From assembly GCF_025370935.1 (NCBI RefSeq), contig NC_133472.1:24781523-24845522 (forward strand): DNA of 64,000 bases, given 5' to 3'. Numbering within the stretch: the first letter of the stretch is position 1; every line of letters begins with the position of its first letter. The notes under the pieces were generated by a model, which was given only the letters and a program-made list of their open reading frames with translations, made no database searches and was not told the origin of the DNA. Source of the DNA: Choristoneura fumiferana (taxonomy: Eukaryota > Arthropoda > Insecta > Lepidoptera > Tortricidae). Made by a program: the position numbers and the translations under genes. Shown piece by piece: positions 39,101 through 52,236 of this stretch.

Positions 39101-42100
39101 CGTGCAGTTGCTGACGTATGACGCTGTTGGCATACTAAACGTTTAGTTAATTATAGTAGCTGCAAATAGATAGTCACATTAGTCTAATAAATAACTAGTT
39201 TCCCTTAAACTGCCAGTGTTTTGGTTGCAAATCCGTAACCCCGTAGATTGATAATTCTTGGGCTCCATACCCAATATGGCGAAATCGGAACTCTGATAGC
39301 TTTGCTATCTTTATGTGTCTGTCTGATGGTTTGCCCATCCGCGGTCCAGTAAGTGGCACAACAATCTTAAAGGGGAGATAGGTAGGCAAGTCACCATCAA
39401 GTCATACCAAATATAGAAAAATGACCTTTTCACCACAGCACCTCAAACAGGCAGGTTTTGCTATGAGAAATCAGTGAGCAAAAGCGCATTTTGCTCACTC
39501 CGTGAGACAAAGTAACTTTTTTTTTTTTAAATGCTGAAGACAGAGCTGGGTAGGGATTGCAATTACAGCTGGATCCGCAAACGTTGATATTCGAAATTGA
39601 AATTAATTCGAAATTAGTTACTCTATGTTTTTAAACTAGCCGCCTAAACAGCGCGGCGTTGCCATTCAATGGCACAGCGCACTACACTAGCTAGCTGGAA
39701 ATTAGATTAAAATCAAAATTAATTTTAATATTAATTAATTATGAAAATTATTCCGCATCCACCGCGATCCCGCGGTATTAACCAAAGACCGTATTGCCAA
39801 ACGTCTGTGGTTTCGCATACAAAAACTGTCATTTGATTGCGATGGCGAACTTCAAAAACGTTGGTTAATACAGCCTTAGGTCGTCGCTCCTTCTTGTTGG
39901 AGGCCTACCGCCGCCGCTTTTTGCCATTATGGCTACAGAACCCTAAAAAAAAATCAAGTATAATTTTGTGGCATACCAATCCACTAAAAGTTAGGAGTTG
40001 TGAGAGTTTTAAGGCAATCTTTTCAATTCTCCTAAGCATGCTAATGGTATACATTGCAAACATTTTGTCTAGGAAAAGTGTATCACTGATGTCTCCTGAG
40101 TTACGGGATACAATACAAACACTAAAAAGTTGATTGAGTCTAATTTGAGTAAAAACAAAAACCATCTTTTGTTCTTCATTTATTTGGTGGTTAGTAACAA
40201 TAATAAATAGCACAGAAAAATTGAGCGACGAAGCATTTTGGACACCTTTTATTAGTTTCTCGAGTACATGTACTCTACTTGTGTTTCAAATTTTCCACAA
40301 TTTTCGCTACATTTGAATGATATTTTATTTTTACAGATATGAATACAAAAACTACAATACTTAAGTATGTTTCCGTTCGTCTAGGTGACATAAAATTGTA
40401 ATGCTTCACACACTATCATATTATTTTAACAGGGCCAAAACCACAACTAATGGCATAACTAAGTTATCGGTGACCCGGAAGTTTACGAATTCTATGAATG
40501 TGTAAACATCGGATACCTTTATTTCGCAAAACTTTCTCATAAGTTTCAGGAGCATAGCTTCAATTATAATAGCCCATTATTATCCTATTTTCTCTAAAAA
40601 GGAGGGTTATGATTTTGATGTATGTGTGTTTTAGTTATGTACGCGTAACCCTTGCTCTTCAGCAAGCTTGGCCTTCAAGGCAATTTCATTCAATGCATAC
40701 AATTCAAAGCGACACAAAATTAAAAATGGAAAATATTCGAAGTAAAATTTTCCCTGTTTGTGTATGTATTACAAACATTGTAGGTATTAATTTTGTGCGG
40801 TGCGACCTAATATTCAGCGTAGTGCATTTATTACAAAAAAAACGTACCTATAGAAGAGAATTATACCGACAGAAGTCTGACCGTAAAATTTGTGACCCTT
40901 TGATTTTTTTAGCCTCTGGGATATTTAAGCAAGCATTTAAGAAGAGAGAAATACAAATTATAAACGTTTCAAACTTTCAATTGGACAGAGAGATCCTACA
41001 TGTGCTATGTCGTAATATTATTATGACACAACGATCATAGAAAGACTATAATAAATTCGTAGTTTTTAAACCAGATGAAAAATAAACTTCATTCGTTGTA
41101 TAGATCTTCTTTATTTCTCTATTATGATTTTTACGTAATTCTTTTAATTTTTTTCTTTTTCATAAGTCATATTAGAGAAAGTGTATGTTTCTTGTATATT
41201 CCCTAGTAAACGTATGACTATATTGATATTTGTAGGTAGTGATCAAGTCACATTTGTATAAACAAAATTAGCAATTAACTTGATATTTGGGCCAATCAAC
41301 TATTCTACCGACACTTTGGTCGTCTCCTGCGTTACCAAAATTGTCTCTGGCGTTACAAAAAATCGTACTTTCAACAAAATATTTCACGGTTTAATAGGTT
41401 GAACTTACGTAGGATGGCATGTATTCATGTACACCATCTATTAAATTACAAAAAAAAACATGTTTACTTACAAAAATCTGCAATTGTTTGAAAAATGTCG
41501 CGGACAGATTAATGTGGGTAAAAAAGTTGATTGGCCCATTTAACATTCAAAATGCCTACTGTCTGCATGGTCCGACCGGGGGTTATTTACTACGTATAAT
41601 ATGGGAAGATAAACAATCCGACCTCTCACGGATTGTAATTCCTTGCTCTTGTATGAAGTTTGACAGAGCTACCTACATAACTACTCCCATTGTTAATCCA
41701 TTGTTATGCGGTGGGCATGATCAATTGTAACGATCCTACCGTAAACGGTTCTAGCTAGAGCTTGTTACACATTTACGAAAATGATGTATTGATGTACCTT
41801 TTATATCATATTACATGTTATTGTTTTTTTAAGATTGTGAAGACTATTAAGTAGATCATCGCATTATGAATTTGCGCTTGCACATTGTAAACCTTATGTA
41901 CCTATTGTGAGTTTGTGACCTTTGTAAATTATACCAGTATTGATAAATGTTCCAAACTTCTGATTTCGAGATGAATTACTCAGCATGAATTAATCAAATC
42001 ATAAAAATTCTTAAGGGACATATGATATGAATAACTGATTGAAGCGGTAGTGGCTGGTTTTATACGTCTTGCGGTAATTATCTAAAGCTAAGTAAAATAA

Positions 42101-45100
42101 AATTTTTGAATGTTGTAAGGTTGTGGAACAATTTAAATTTTGCACTGCTCATTACGGTTTGTTTTCACTAGACACACAGAGCTCGTAGCGGGAGTAATAA
42201 CTCTCAGTTAATGTAGATCTTACGTAAATCTTTACACTCGTAGCTCTGGTATTTACGGTACGCTCTTGATGTTATGTCGCAGTACTCAATGTCGCAGTAC
42301 TCAAAGTTAACTAAAATAGATTCCAGTAGTCATTACTATCTACTTAACAAAATTAAACTATATTTATTACGTGATATTAGCTTTTGCCCGCGGTTCCGCG
42401 CGCGTGGTATTCGGTTATCGCGCGCTGCACCCTCGGGAACTGTGCATTTTTTCGGGATAAAAAATAGCCTATGTCACTCTCGGGTCGATAAACTATCTCT
42501 ATGCCAAAAATCACATCGATCCGTCGCTCCGTTACGGCGTGAAAGACGGACAAACACATATATATGTATATATATAGTATATAGTATGGATTCATTAGTT
42601 CATAATAAAATAAGAATTAGGTGTAAAAGTAAGGTATAAATATAAACTGCAACGCACTTGAAACACTGCTTGCTCTGACCGGTGGAAAGGTGGTAGTACG
42701 TCGGACTGCTACTCCCCGACGGGCTCTGTTCCTCAAACATGGAATGGTCTGTCGGAGCGCTCGCCTGAAGTTTTGGCCGCTTAAGCAGTAGAGGATGAAG
42801 TTGATACCGAAGTTGGTGTTGAAGAACATAAGCGCCACTTGCTGCAGTGCCGCCCACCGACCGCTGTACTCGCCAGTGCTCTAAGCATAATTCAATACAT
42901 TATTTCGAACGTCTCAGTAGTATATCGGCGCAAACAAGCTGCTTTAACCTTTTCGCCGCCACGACAAATACAATTACGCAAATACAAAAATGCTTTTGCG
43001 TGGAACCTGCAGTGCGTATATATGACTCGTTGGCGTCGAAAAGGTTAAATATGACATGGACAAGACTTTATTTCCAAAGGCTTTCTGTCTGCTCACTTAA
43101 ATATAAATATATCAGATACTTTTCACCGCATCGCATCACCATAATGAGCGCACTTGTCATTTCGTCTTAAAACTACTAAAGATTTTTATAGCTGGTTTTC
43201 TCCCAAGTAAATTATTAAATTCATTCCTTAAAAAATATATAGCTAAAATTAGAGCTAACGAGTCAAAAATGGTGACTGTCTTGTCTAGACCTATAAAGAA
43301 GAGTAATATAATGAGTGAATAAAAGACAAACTTAAATTATTAAATTCGTTTTCGTTAAAACGTGACAGGATATCAAAAAACCAGCGACTTTCGTCTAATT
43401 TTACTTTAACCCTTTTGTGTCGCACTGGAAATAAGTATAATACTGTTATAAAAAACAATTTCATGGGTTAAACAAAACGAAATATTGCCGTCGAAAGAGA
43501 CAGAATTGTGTTATGAAATGAAATACAACTTAAGCGAAATTCAATTAAACCAAAGTGCATTTTTCGAGATTGAAGATCCCTTACCTATCGTTTATTCTCG
43601 TCACGGATAAAATAAGCCAGTAAAATTTAACATTAAAAACGCAAAACGTGAGGCATACCTGTATTTTTAGTATGTAGTTTAGAAACCTTAAGAGAGTGTA
43701 AAAGTATATTTTACCCTTGAATCTCAAAAACTATTAGAATTTCGGTGCTGTGGTGGGGCTTAAATTGTTCCAAATTTAATTTCTATTATAATGCCATACA
43801 CAACTTATGTCAAAAACCCATAGTTTCACAGTCACCTAAGGGTTCCAAAGTGGCGTAAAATCACGTTGAATTCGTAGCATATTTTGCTTAGCGGTAGAAA
43901 GTTATGATATACCTACCGTATAATCTATACCAATAAATGACCGACTGATTAATTAGAGCCAGAGTCACTGACTTACTAAAAACGCACAGAATTAACCTCT
44001 GCAGCTAATAGAGGTTTGAAATTTTGGCAAACATATTTCTTAAAGATAATGGAGGTGCACTAAGGGATTTTTCAAAATTCCCATGTGATAGAGAGCTAGA
44101 TTTTTTTTATTCTTCCGCGTAAGCGAAGCCGCGAGATAAAGCTAGAATGTTATGTTGAATTTTAACATTACAAGCTTGCCAATTCCAATTACCGTTATAA
44201 AATTTAAACTTAGATGGATAACAGTCCAGTATCATAAAAGAATCCGATGAGCCCATCGATTCATTCATAGGTAGGTAATCACCATGTTGTTGATGAGTTA
44301 TTAATCCCCGCTGAACCATTAATTCCTTGCTATTGTATTGCTTCCGAAATGTGTCGTTCGGTGATAATTGTTTTTGGGTACTCGTTGTAAACATTGTTTA
44401 CATATTGTCATTTTTCACCGACTATATTATCATACTACCTACTACTGGTAAAACAGTTTATAATACAATGATTTGCAATTACAATACAATACAATACAAT
44501 CCTCTTACACGTATACGTTCACATACAACTCAGCTGGGCAACTGTATTGTCACGCGTGTAGGAGAGTAAAAGTAATTTCGGCCTAGCCAGCCACATCAGA
44601 TCCCATAATATTAGGCTTCATTTAAAGAATAGTTTTTTTAAGGTCGCCGTCATCGAAACCAATGAGGAGCTCTGTGTATAAATATTTGCAATTTCGTACA
44701 CTAGTTATTTTTTTGACGTATCTAACTAAAACACTTTACACTTTTTATAGTAAAAGTTAATGTGCTTGCGTTTAAGTTCAATATGAACAGTCACAACAGG
44801 ACTCATTCTCAAGGTTCATTGCTTGAGGGATTTCATTTTTATCGTATTCCTAGATGTCTAACCCATGCGTCGTAATCATAAAATTGAAGGTATCACTGCC
44901 GCAGGCGATTTTACAGTTAATATTATCAGCAAACTTGATGGCATCTTAAAGTCAAGGCTACTGATTCAATGTTAACATCTGTGTTTCTTCGGTAAAACAT
45001 CAACTCGATCGCCTTACGCGGCTCTACTATGAGTATAACTTGAATTTTGCGATATGTCGTACTATCTTAGCTTAAAGCTGTTTCAATTGAGGACATTTTG

Positions 45101-46600
45101 TAGTTTTCGTAACGCCCCATTGCTTTTCGTAAGTTGTTTTAAAAAATCCAATAGATTGAGAAATCTTACTTCCCTTTCGCTACGAATTCAATAGGGGTCG
45201 TAGAAATTGAATTGAACGGGAAACCACGTAGGTTCCTTGGCGGAAATTTTCGACAAACTTCGACTGGATATATGAAAAAATAGAAGCTTCTGCTTGGCTT
45301 TAAATGCACACTATGTATGCGCATATACACAATTTCCACGGCACTTATCTCTCGGGAGACCTCAACGAGTGGTTTAGGATACTTCATGTAAAATACGTTA
45401 TTTGGAATAATTAAGGGTATTTTACTGTAACGTAATGTAATGTACCTGCATGCGCGAGATTCTTAATGTTATAGTTTATAGTAGTTAAAGCATAGGTACG
45501 TCATCCAATACCGTAGCTATGTATCGCTTTATAAGTACATGTCGTATTGAAAAAAAAAACATTAAACGTATGCGCAGGAAACCGAAAAGAGATTTAAAAA
45601 AATAACGTGAATGAATTTGTCAAATATTACGTGACACGAGCGTTCTGCTAGGTACTTTCTGATTGATTGATATTAGTTAGTTAATACCGGGCCAGTTCGA
45701 TGCTTTTTGATTCATTAAATTGATTCAATACTTGGTTAATCACAGGCAATGAGGGTTTTCAAAGAGGCGAAATATCGCTAGATGGCGTTAGTATCGTGGT
45801 CTCCGTTTGACGTTGGACGTTTGCTCGCGATTGGTTAAAAAACTAAATGAGGCCATCTAGCGATATTTCGCCTCTGTGAAAACCCTCATTATTATTAATT
45901 AATTCATGTTTTCGTTAACGTTTATTGCCAAATAAGTTAAAACACATAACATTAACAAAAAACAATAGAAAGAAATGTAGGTACAAAGGCGAACCTATTC
46001 CTTAAAAGAAAAATATCTCAAACAACAGTAAACACTGCCATGTATTCTCATTTTCTCACTGGGCTATGATATCATGAGCCTGATTAATCTGTGGAAAAAT
46101 AAAACAGATCTCGATGTAGGTATATTGTAATACTAAAACTAAAAAAAAGTCATTATACGCTGATTATATTAAAGTGTATTTCTATTAAAATAGGACTGTG
46201 AGTTTCGGTGAGTTCAGTTCTATACGCACTTATCTTTTTCGTTTACGATTTCCCACTAGGCACTTGCTTGCTTTTACCTCTACCCATTAGGATAAAATAA
46301 TTAGCCACGTCCCAAAGGTAAGACTTGGTTTACCCACTAGCCTATAACAGAATAACTAATAACATAAATCAATGAAGAAAAACAAGTAAAGTCAGAAGCA
46401 GAGCCCGTGCTTTTGATGCCGATGACATCAATTTGATGTCACGCTGTTGTCAACCTATCAAATGTACAGGGCGTTTAAGTTATTTTCGGAAATTCCCATG
46501 GTAACAAACAAACATGGTAAACAAAATTCCGGAATTTCAATTCAACTGCTGTATCTAATGTAATGACTTGCGAAGCCGCGGGTAAACACTGAGTACTACT

Positions 46601-46633
<33 letters not shown>

Positions 46634-49600
46634 GCAAAATCCCAGGATTTCAATCCAACTTACGACTTACGCGTGCGAAGCCATATGAAGTATATATATC
46701 ACAATCAATCAATACATGTCATAATCATTATCATTTCATTACATTACATTAAATCATAATCCTGATTTAAATAAACAAACAAAAGTATATATATATATAT
46801 TGATTGTGATATATATACTTCATATGGCTTCTTCTCTTATGGGTCGTAAGTTGGATTGAAATCCTGGGATTTTGCAAAATTCCCGTGGGAATTCCCGAAA
46901 ATTACTAAGACGTCCTGTACTGATTTGAAAAACACGGTTTAGTTGTAGGCTATAACACAAATTGTCAAAATGACTAAATCATAATTAATACAAAAAAAGT
47001 TGTTATAGTTATTTATTTTTTAAACCTAGTAATATTTTTGCTCTTCAGACTTACAAAAAATACCTAGAAAAATATTTTCAAGGGTTTTGTAGTCTGTTCC
47101 ATTTTTCATTATTTTTTTATTTTTTGGAGTAGGTTTTACTTTTTTGTTAAAAAAATTCTTTATTTACTGTGCCCAGTCTAAAAGTTACGACTGCAACAAG
47201 CGCCGATTAAATATTTTAGCGAGGTTGCATACTATTTCGATAATTTAATACTGGCCGGTTTGCTGTCACTGTGTGATTTTCTTGTGAAAACGTCAAAGCG
47301 CAACTGACAAATACAAATCATGAGTAAAGAGTTAGAAATGAAGTATTTTTACTGACTTAGCCACTGAGTAAGTAATCACTACGTTTTAACAGACGGCACT
47401 TCCATCAAAGCCATAAACTGAATTATTAACGTAGTTTCTACCAACTTGAAAGTGACAGTCAGAGGTACCAACATGAAGTGTCAATGTCAAGGCATTAGAG
47501 ATGTAGCACTATGCCATCGATGTCGATAAATATTAAGTAGTACCTAGGTAGGTACTTTGTGATATTTTTACATTTTACCAGGAAAATAATTACCAATAGC
47601 ACATCAATAAAATTTTATTGAAAAAGTTAAATATGCTACGATAACCACACAATTTTTTTGAGAACTCAGGTCCATAATAAAATGTACAGCTCGTGGCAGA
47701 AGTCAGTTAAAATCACATTCACAGAAATTAATTACAATATATTAACAGAATTTATTATTAATTTATTATTATTTCAGAATTTATTAGTTCGACATCTAAA
47801 ATAAAAAATATCGATAACTTCAGCTTAGCACTATGTTATGGTTATACGAAAATATGGTAATGCTAAATATTACTTAGGCTCATAATATTTACTGTTAATG
47901 CGACTATCATTAACACTGTTTTTAAGCGGTTTTTACTCAAATTTACCTATACAACTAAAAAGTCATACAATAAATTTACATGTTTGGGTCAAGCGGAAAT
48001 CTAGCCAAAAGTATGTCTTTACTCGACCTTCTCACTCTCCGGACACCACAAATTTCACACTTTCGCAAAGATTTGCCACCCATAATGTCTGTTTATGCAG
48101 TTATTTGCAGTTTTTTAATAAATTCAGTGAAAATAAGCACCACGCGACAGACTTGACTTGATGGCGTCAATGGCGTACCTACGCCACATGCTGGCCATGG
48201 CCAACATGAGGTGAAGAATAATGCGGCTAAATTAGCGTGTCGGGGTTGGTATATTACGACAGAACATTAACCAACTCTTTTATTTGGCAAGTGTCTTAGT
48301 TTTCAATGTTGGTACAAAGTACCATTGTATTTTTTATATGAAGTGTCGATAGGCTGGACTTAGCAAAACAATAATATATATCTTTTAAAATAATGAAGGT
48401 ATTCAAAAATAAATTACATCAACCAACTTAAAATGAAAAAATATATTTGAGATGTCTGAGGTTTTCAGTTATTTGATGAACACCTTCTGTCTTCTAGACA
48501 TGGGCAATCTCGACAAAGAAGTGATCTGATTCACTAAATCCAGCTCAGATTTTATAACCGACTCCGCTTAACGGCTCCGTCTTCAGTGATCATGAATTTA
48601 CACGTATCTGTAGCGAAGGCTAAGCGATTCCGATCCGACTCCCGTCCAGATCTTTTCTATACCGAGGTAGTGAAGTACCAATTCGTCAAAATGACTATTT
48701 TGAATCTGTGAATCACTGCGGATCTTCGGATTTACCAACTTCGTACCGGCTCGGCGACTTACCAAATATATCCGATCCTATCCGATATGATTGAACGAAC
48801 GCGAAATGAGTACTGAATCGTGATAAGCGGGACGCTCGACCAATAGGTTGGTTAGAGTTAGTAAGTAGCTCCTCGAAGTCAGTTCTGAAACCGGAACCGG
48901 AAATGTTTTGGAAGAATTGAAAGGTATCCGGTCTGTACATATATATATTTATCAACATCATTATTTTTATGAATTAGCTTTCCTTATACGGCTTGAAGAA
49001 ATTTAATTCAGTACGCATGGTAAAAGTTTTTATTTTCGTCTGCCCTTTATCGACAAAAACTTCGACGTGATGAGATGAAATTTGAAGGAGCAGTCCAATT
49101 TTTTACCTCTTTAAAAGAAAGAAAGAAAATAATTTATTTATAACAGCAATGACACATCTTCACATCTTTACAAGAGCTGTTGTATATAATTTTGCTATAT
49201 CTGCCTGTTTAATAGTAAAAATGTGTGTTTTGTTAAGCAAATTAAACCCAAATAATTAATACGTATTATTCCTAAAAATGTTTTTCCTATATGTGATTTG
49301 TGTTAGAAAGAAGTTTAATATAAATTAATCTTGTTACAAATTCCTGATTAGTACAGAAGGTATATTTAAACAGTTTCTAGGCATCCTGTGCGTTCATTGC
49401 GATACAAAACGTTCCGTCATAGTCAGATTACGCATTTTGAATTCCTATCATAACAACAAAGTACGATTACACTACCTATTTATAGTGAAATTTTTTATCC
49501 TTACGAGTAAGTTGTGCTAGTAAGGTTTCTGCCTCACTCCGGAAATTTTGAATGAAAGGACTGGAGTTTAGCTGTATATATGTACAGTCACACCTTCTAC

Positions 49601-52204
49601 TGCTTACTTTCAAATCCTGAACTTTTATTGGGGCCAAACACTTGTAAAGTCAGCAACAGAACTAGAAGAGCAGTTTTGGTGCCCAAAATTATCTAAGCAC
49701 TCCATGGCAGTTGAGACGTGCGTAGATCATTTTGACCACAGTAACCGCTCATGCACTCCTGCTGTTAACTGTACCTATTAATGCCTACGTAAAACAAAAG
49801 AGCATCTTAATTGCCTAGATTACTGTAGAATATTTCGTTATAATAATGTGTGACGTATAAAGAAACCGATGCGTTGATGATAAGCCTTAATGGTTATTAT
49901 ACTCTGTTCCAACGGCAGGCGAAAAAACGAATATTGAAGAAGTAGGTACATATATATTTTGTCCGGTGCACTTGTTTATCATTTGCTCTTAGTATCATCA
50001 GCCAAATATGTGGTCTACCACCCTAAAGCTGATAGTCGTTTGCATGTCATAAAACAATAATGCCAATAGACGTGTCTGTCAACTTGAAAGTTCGACTTTA
50101 GCGACATATTAATGTGATAGGAACTTGTTTAAATATTGGTAGACCACTTATTTGGCTGATGGTACAAACTTTCCAAATATGGGTTGTTAGTGGTCACTCC
50201 AAGAAAATAAAACTTGTTGTATCATGTTTTAAATTTATTCGCCTGGCGTTGGAACAGAGTATAGTCTTAGTACCTAAACTTATAGAATTTTAGCTACATC
50301 GCAGTACAGTCAGCAGCAGAACTGGATGAGCGATTACGGTGCTCAAAATGATCTACACACGACTCTACTGCCAAGGTTACATTATTATTATTTAGGAAGT
50401 TAAGCAAGAACTTTTTGGTATCTATAAGATTCAAGTGTTATAAAAATTATGTCGACCTTCGAAAGGTAGTGCGATTTTTGCCTTGTCGCCGTCTACCCTT
50501 AACGCTCGATTTCATTTACTGAAAGTTTCATTTTACGCCCGCGTTTTAATAAGCAAAGCGTAATGCCTTCCCTTTGACACATTAAATAAAGATAAAAACA
50601 AATCTTAAGTGAGAAACTTAATGTAAAAAATCATTTTAATGAACTTGCCGCTAAAGCTCTAATTTTATACCACTGTGTCCTTATTCTTTACTCGAATGAG
50701 GTAAAAATGTTTATTCGCTTAGAATACTGAGAGTGTTTTTATTTATTCTACTAATATAAGCTTTTTCAGACAAACTCATACGTATTTGAATTTGATTAAA
50801 GTGAACTTGATAAAAAAAAACAATATAAAATCGCTTTGCTTGTCAATACTTACGGAAAAGTTATTAAGAACGTTTTAGTAATTTCGCAAGGCTAATGCAA
50901 TTTCTATCTTACAGTATTAATCATGATTAAAAAATTACATCATTGTAATATAATCACTCACCATGTCGTATGCATAAGCGAGAACTCTCATGGTGTATGC
51001 TGGCATGTTAAGAATGACAAAGACTGAGGAAACGATGAGTAACATCCTCGTGACTCGCTGCTGGGAGCGCGGGCAGCCCCTGAGCCGCGCGGGGCGGGCG
51101 CGCGTGCCCGGCGCCGGCTCCTGCTCCGGCTTCATCAGGTGGTGTCGCGCGCGCTCCAGCCGGTAAACGCCCACCATGATCCAAGCATTCAGGACTATAA
51201 TCACACTCAGTGGAACCGTAAACGATACAGCAGTATCCACCAAATTGAATCTCGCGGCGTGCTCCATATAATCAGTGTCTATATTGCAATCATTTTTTGT
51301 CGGTATGGCAAATCTAAGAATGGGAACGTTCAAAAGCAGCGCTGAAGCCGCAATAGTGCTAATGATGTGTCGAGCGCGAGTAACAGAACAGACTGCGTTA
51401 CGGCGTAACGGGTATAAAACTGCAACGAACCTTTCGACTGTAAAAGCTACTACTAACCACGCACTGAGGCAGCAAGTCACATACGACGCGTAGATAAAAA
51501 ATTGACAGAATCCATTGCGATGGAATAAACCGTTCAATTCGACTGCATTTAGCCACGGCGGCAAAAGTTGAAATAAGAATACGGTATCGGAAAGCGCCAA
51601 TGCAGACAGATATTGGCTAGTGGACTGCAATCTTAACTTACTAGTGTAAAAAACAAAAACTGATACCAAATTTCCAATTGTTCCTAAAACAACAAGTAAA
51701 GGAGTGTAGTAAACGTTCAAAACAAATGCAACTTGTTCCGCGATAAAATCAAAAAGTGTTTGGTTTATATATGTCGAATTATTATCTGTATAATTTGAAT
51801 AATTAGAAAAGTTATCAGCACCGTATGTTAACGAAAGGTCGGACATGGCGCGGCGTGTGGACGCCGCGCCGCTCCGGCAACGACTGTCGCTGCGCTGGCC
51901 TGTAGCGCCGCTACTTTAAAATCAACGCTGCAAATATATTAAGGGCTTAAATCACCTGTACCATAGTTATTTGCTATACAAGGCTGCAAATTATTTGACG
52001 CCAAGGATTCTAGGATAATCCTTCGCTTACGAAGAGTTTCAAGCCGCAAAACGCTAAACAACTTTGCTGCCGACTGAAAAACGTTGTAAATAATTATAGC
52101 GAAGAAAATATTAGAGGTAGAATAAAAACAGTTAACTAATATACCTTTTTAGGGTTCCGGAGCCAAAAATGGCAAAAACGGAACCCTTATAGTTTCGTCA
52201 AGTC

Positions 52205-52236
<32 letters not shown>

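Noticed and set aside
40609..41040. 143-codon open frame on the + strand
   Set aside because: AT-rich, no recognisable domain, no codon bias and no splice context; it can arise by chance in 24 kb of intron.
44107..44394. 95-codon - strand frame (MFTTSTQKQLSPNDTF…), considered as a receptor or separate-gene exon
   Set aside because: It lies between receptor exons that already join in phase, ends in a repeat word (…CGCGGCTTCGCTTACGCGG) and has no known motif. A possible GTAATT donor keeps it from being completely excluded.
47898..48161. 87-codon frame starting MRLSLTLFLSGFYS
   Set aside because: The start looks like a signal peptide, but the rest has no cysteine pattern or family likeness, and codon use is that of the intron.
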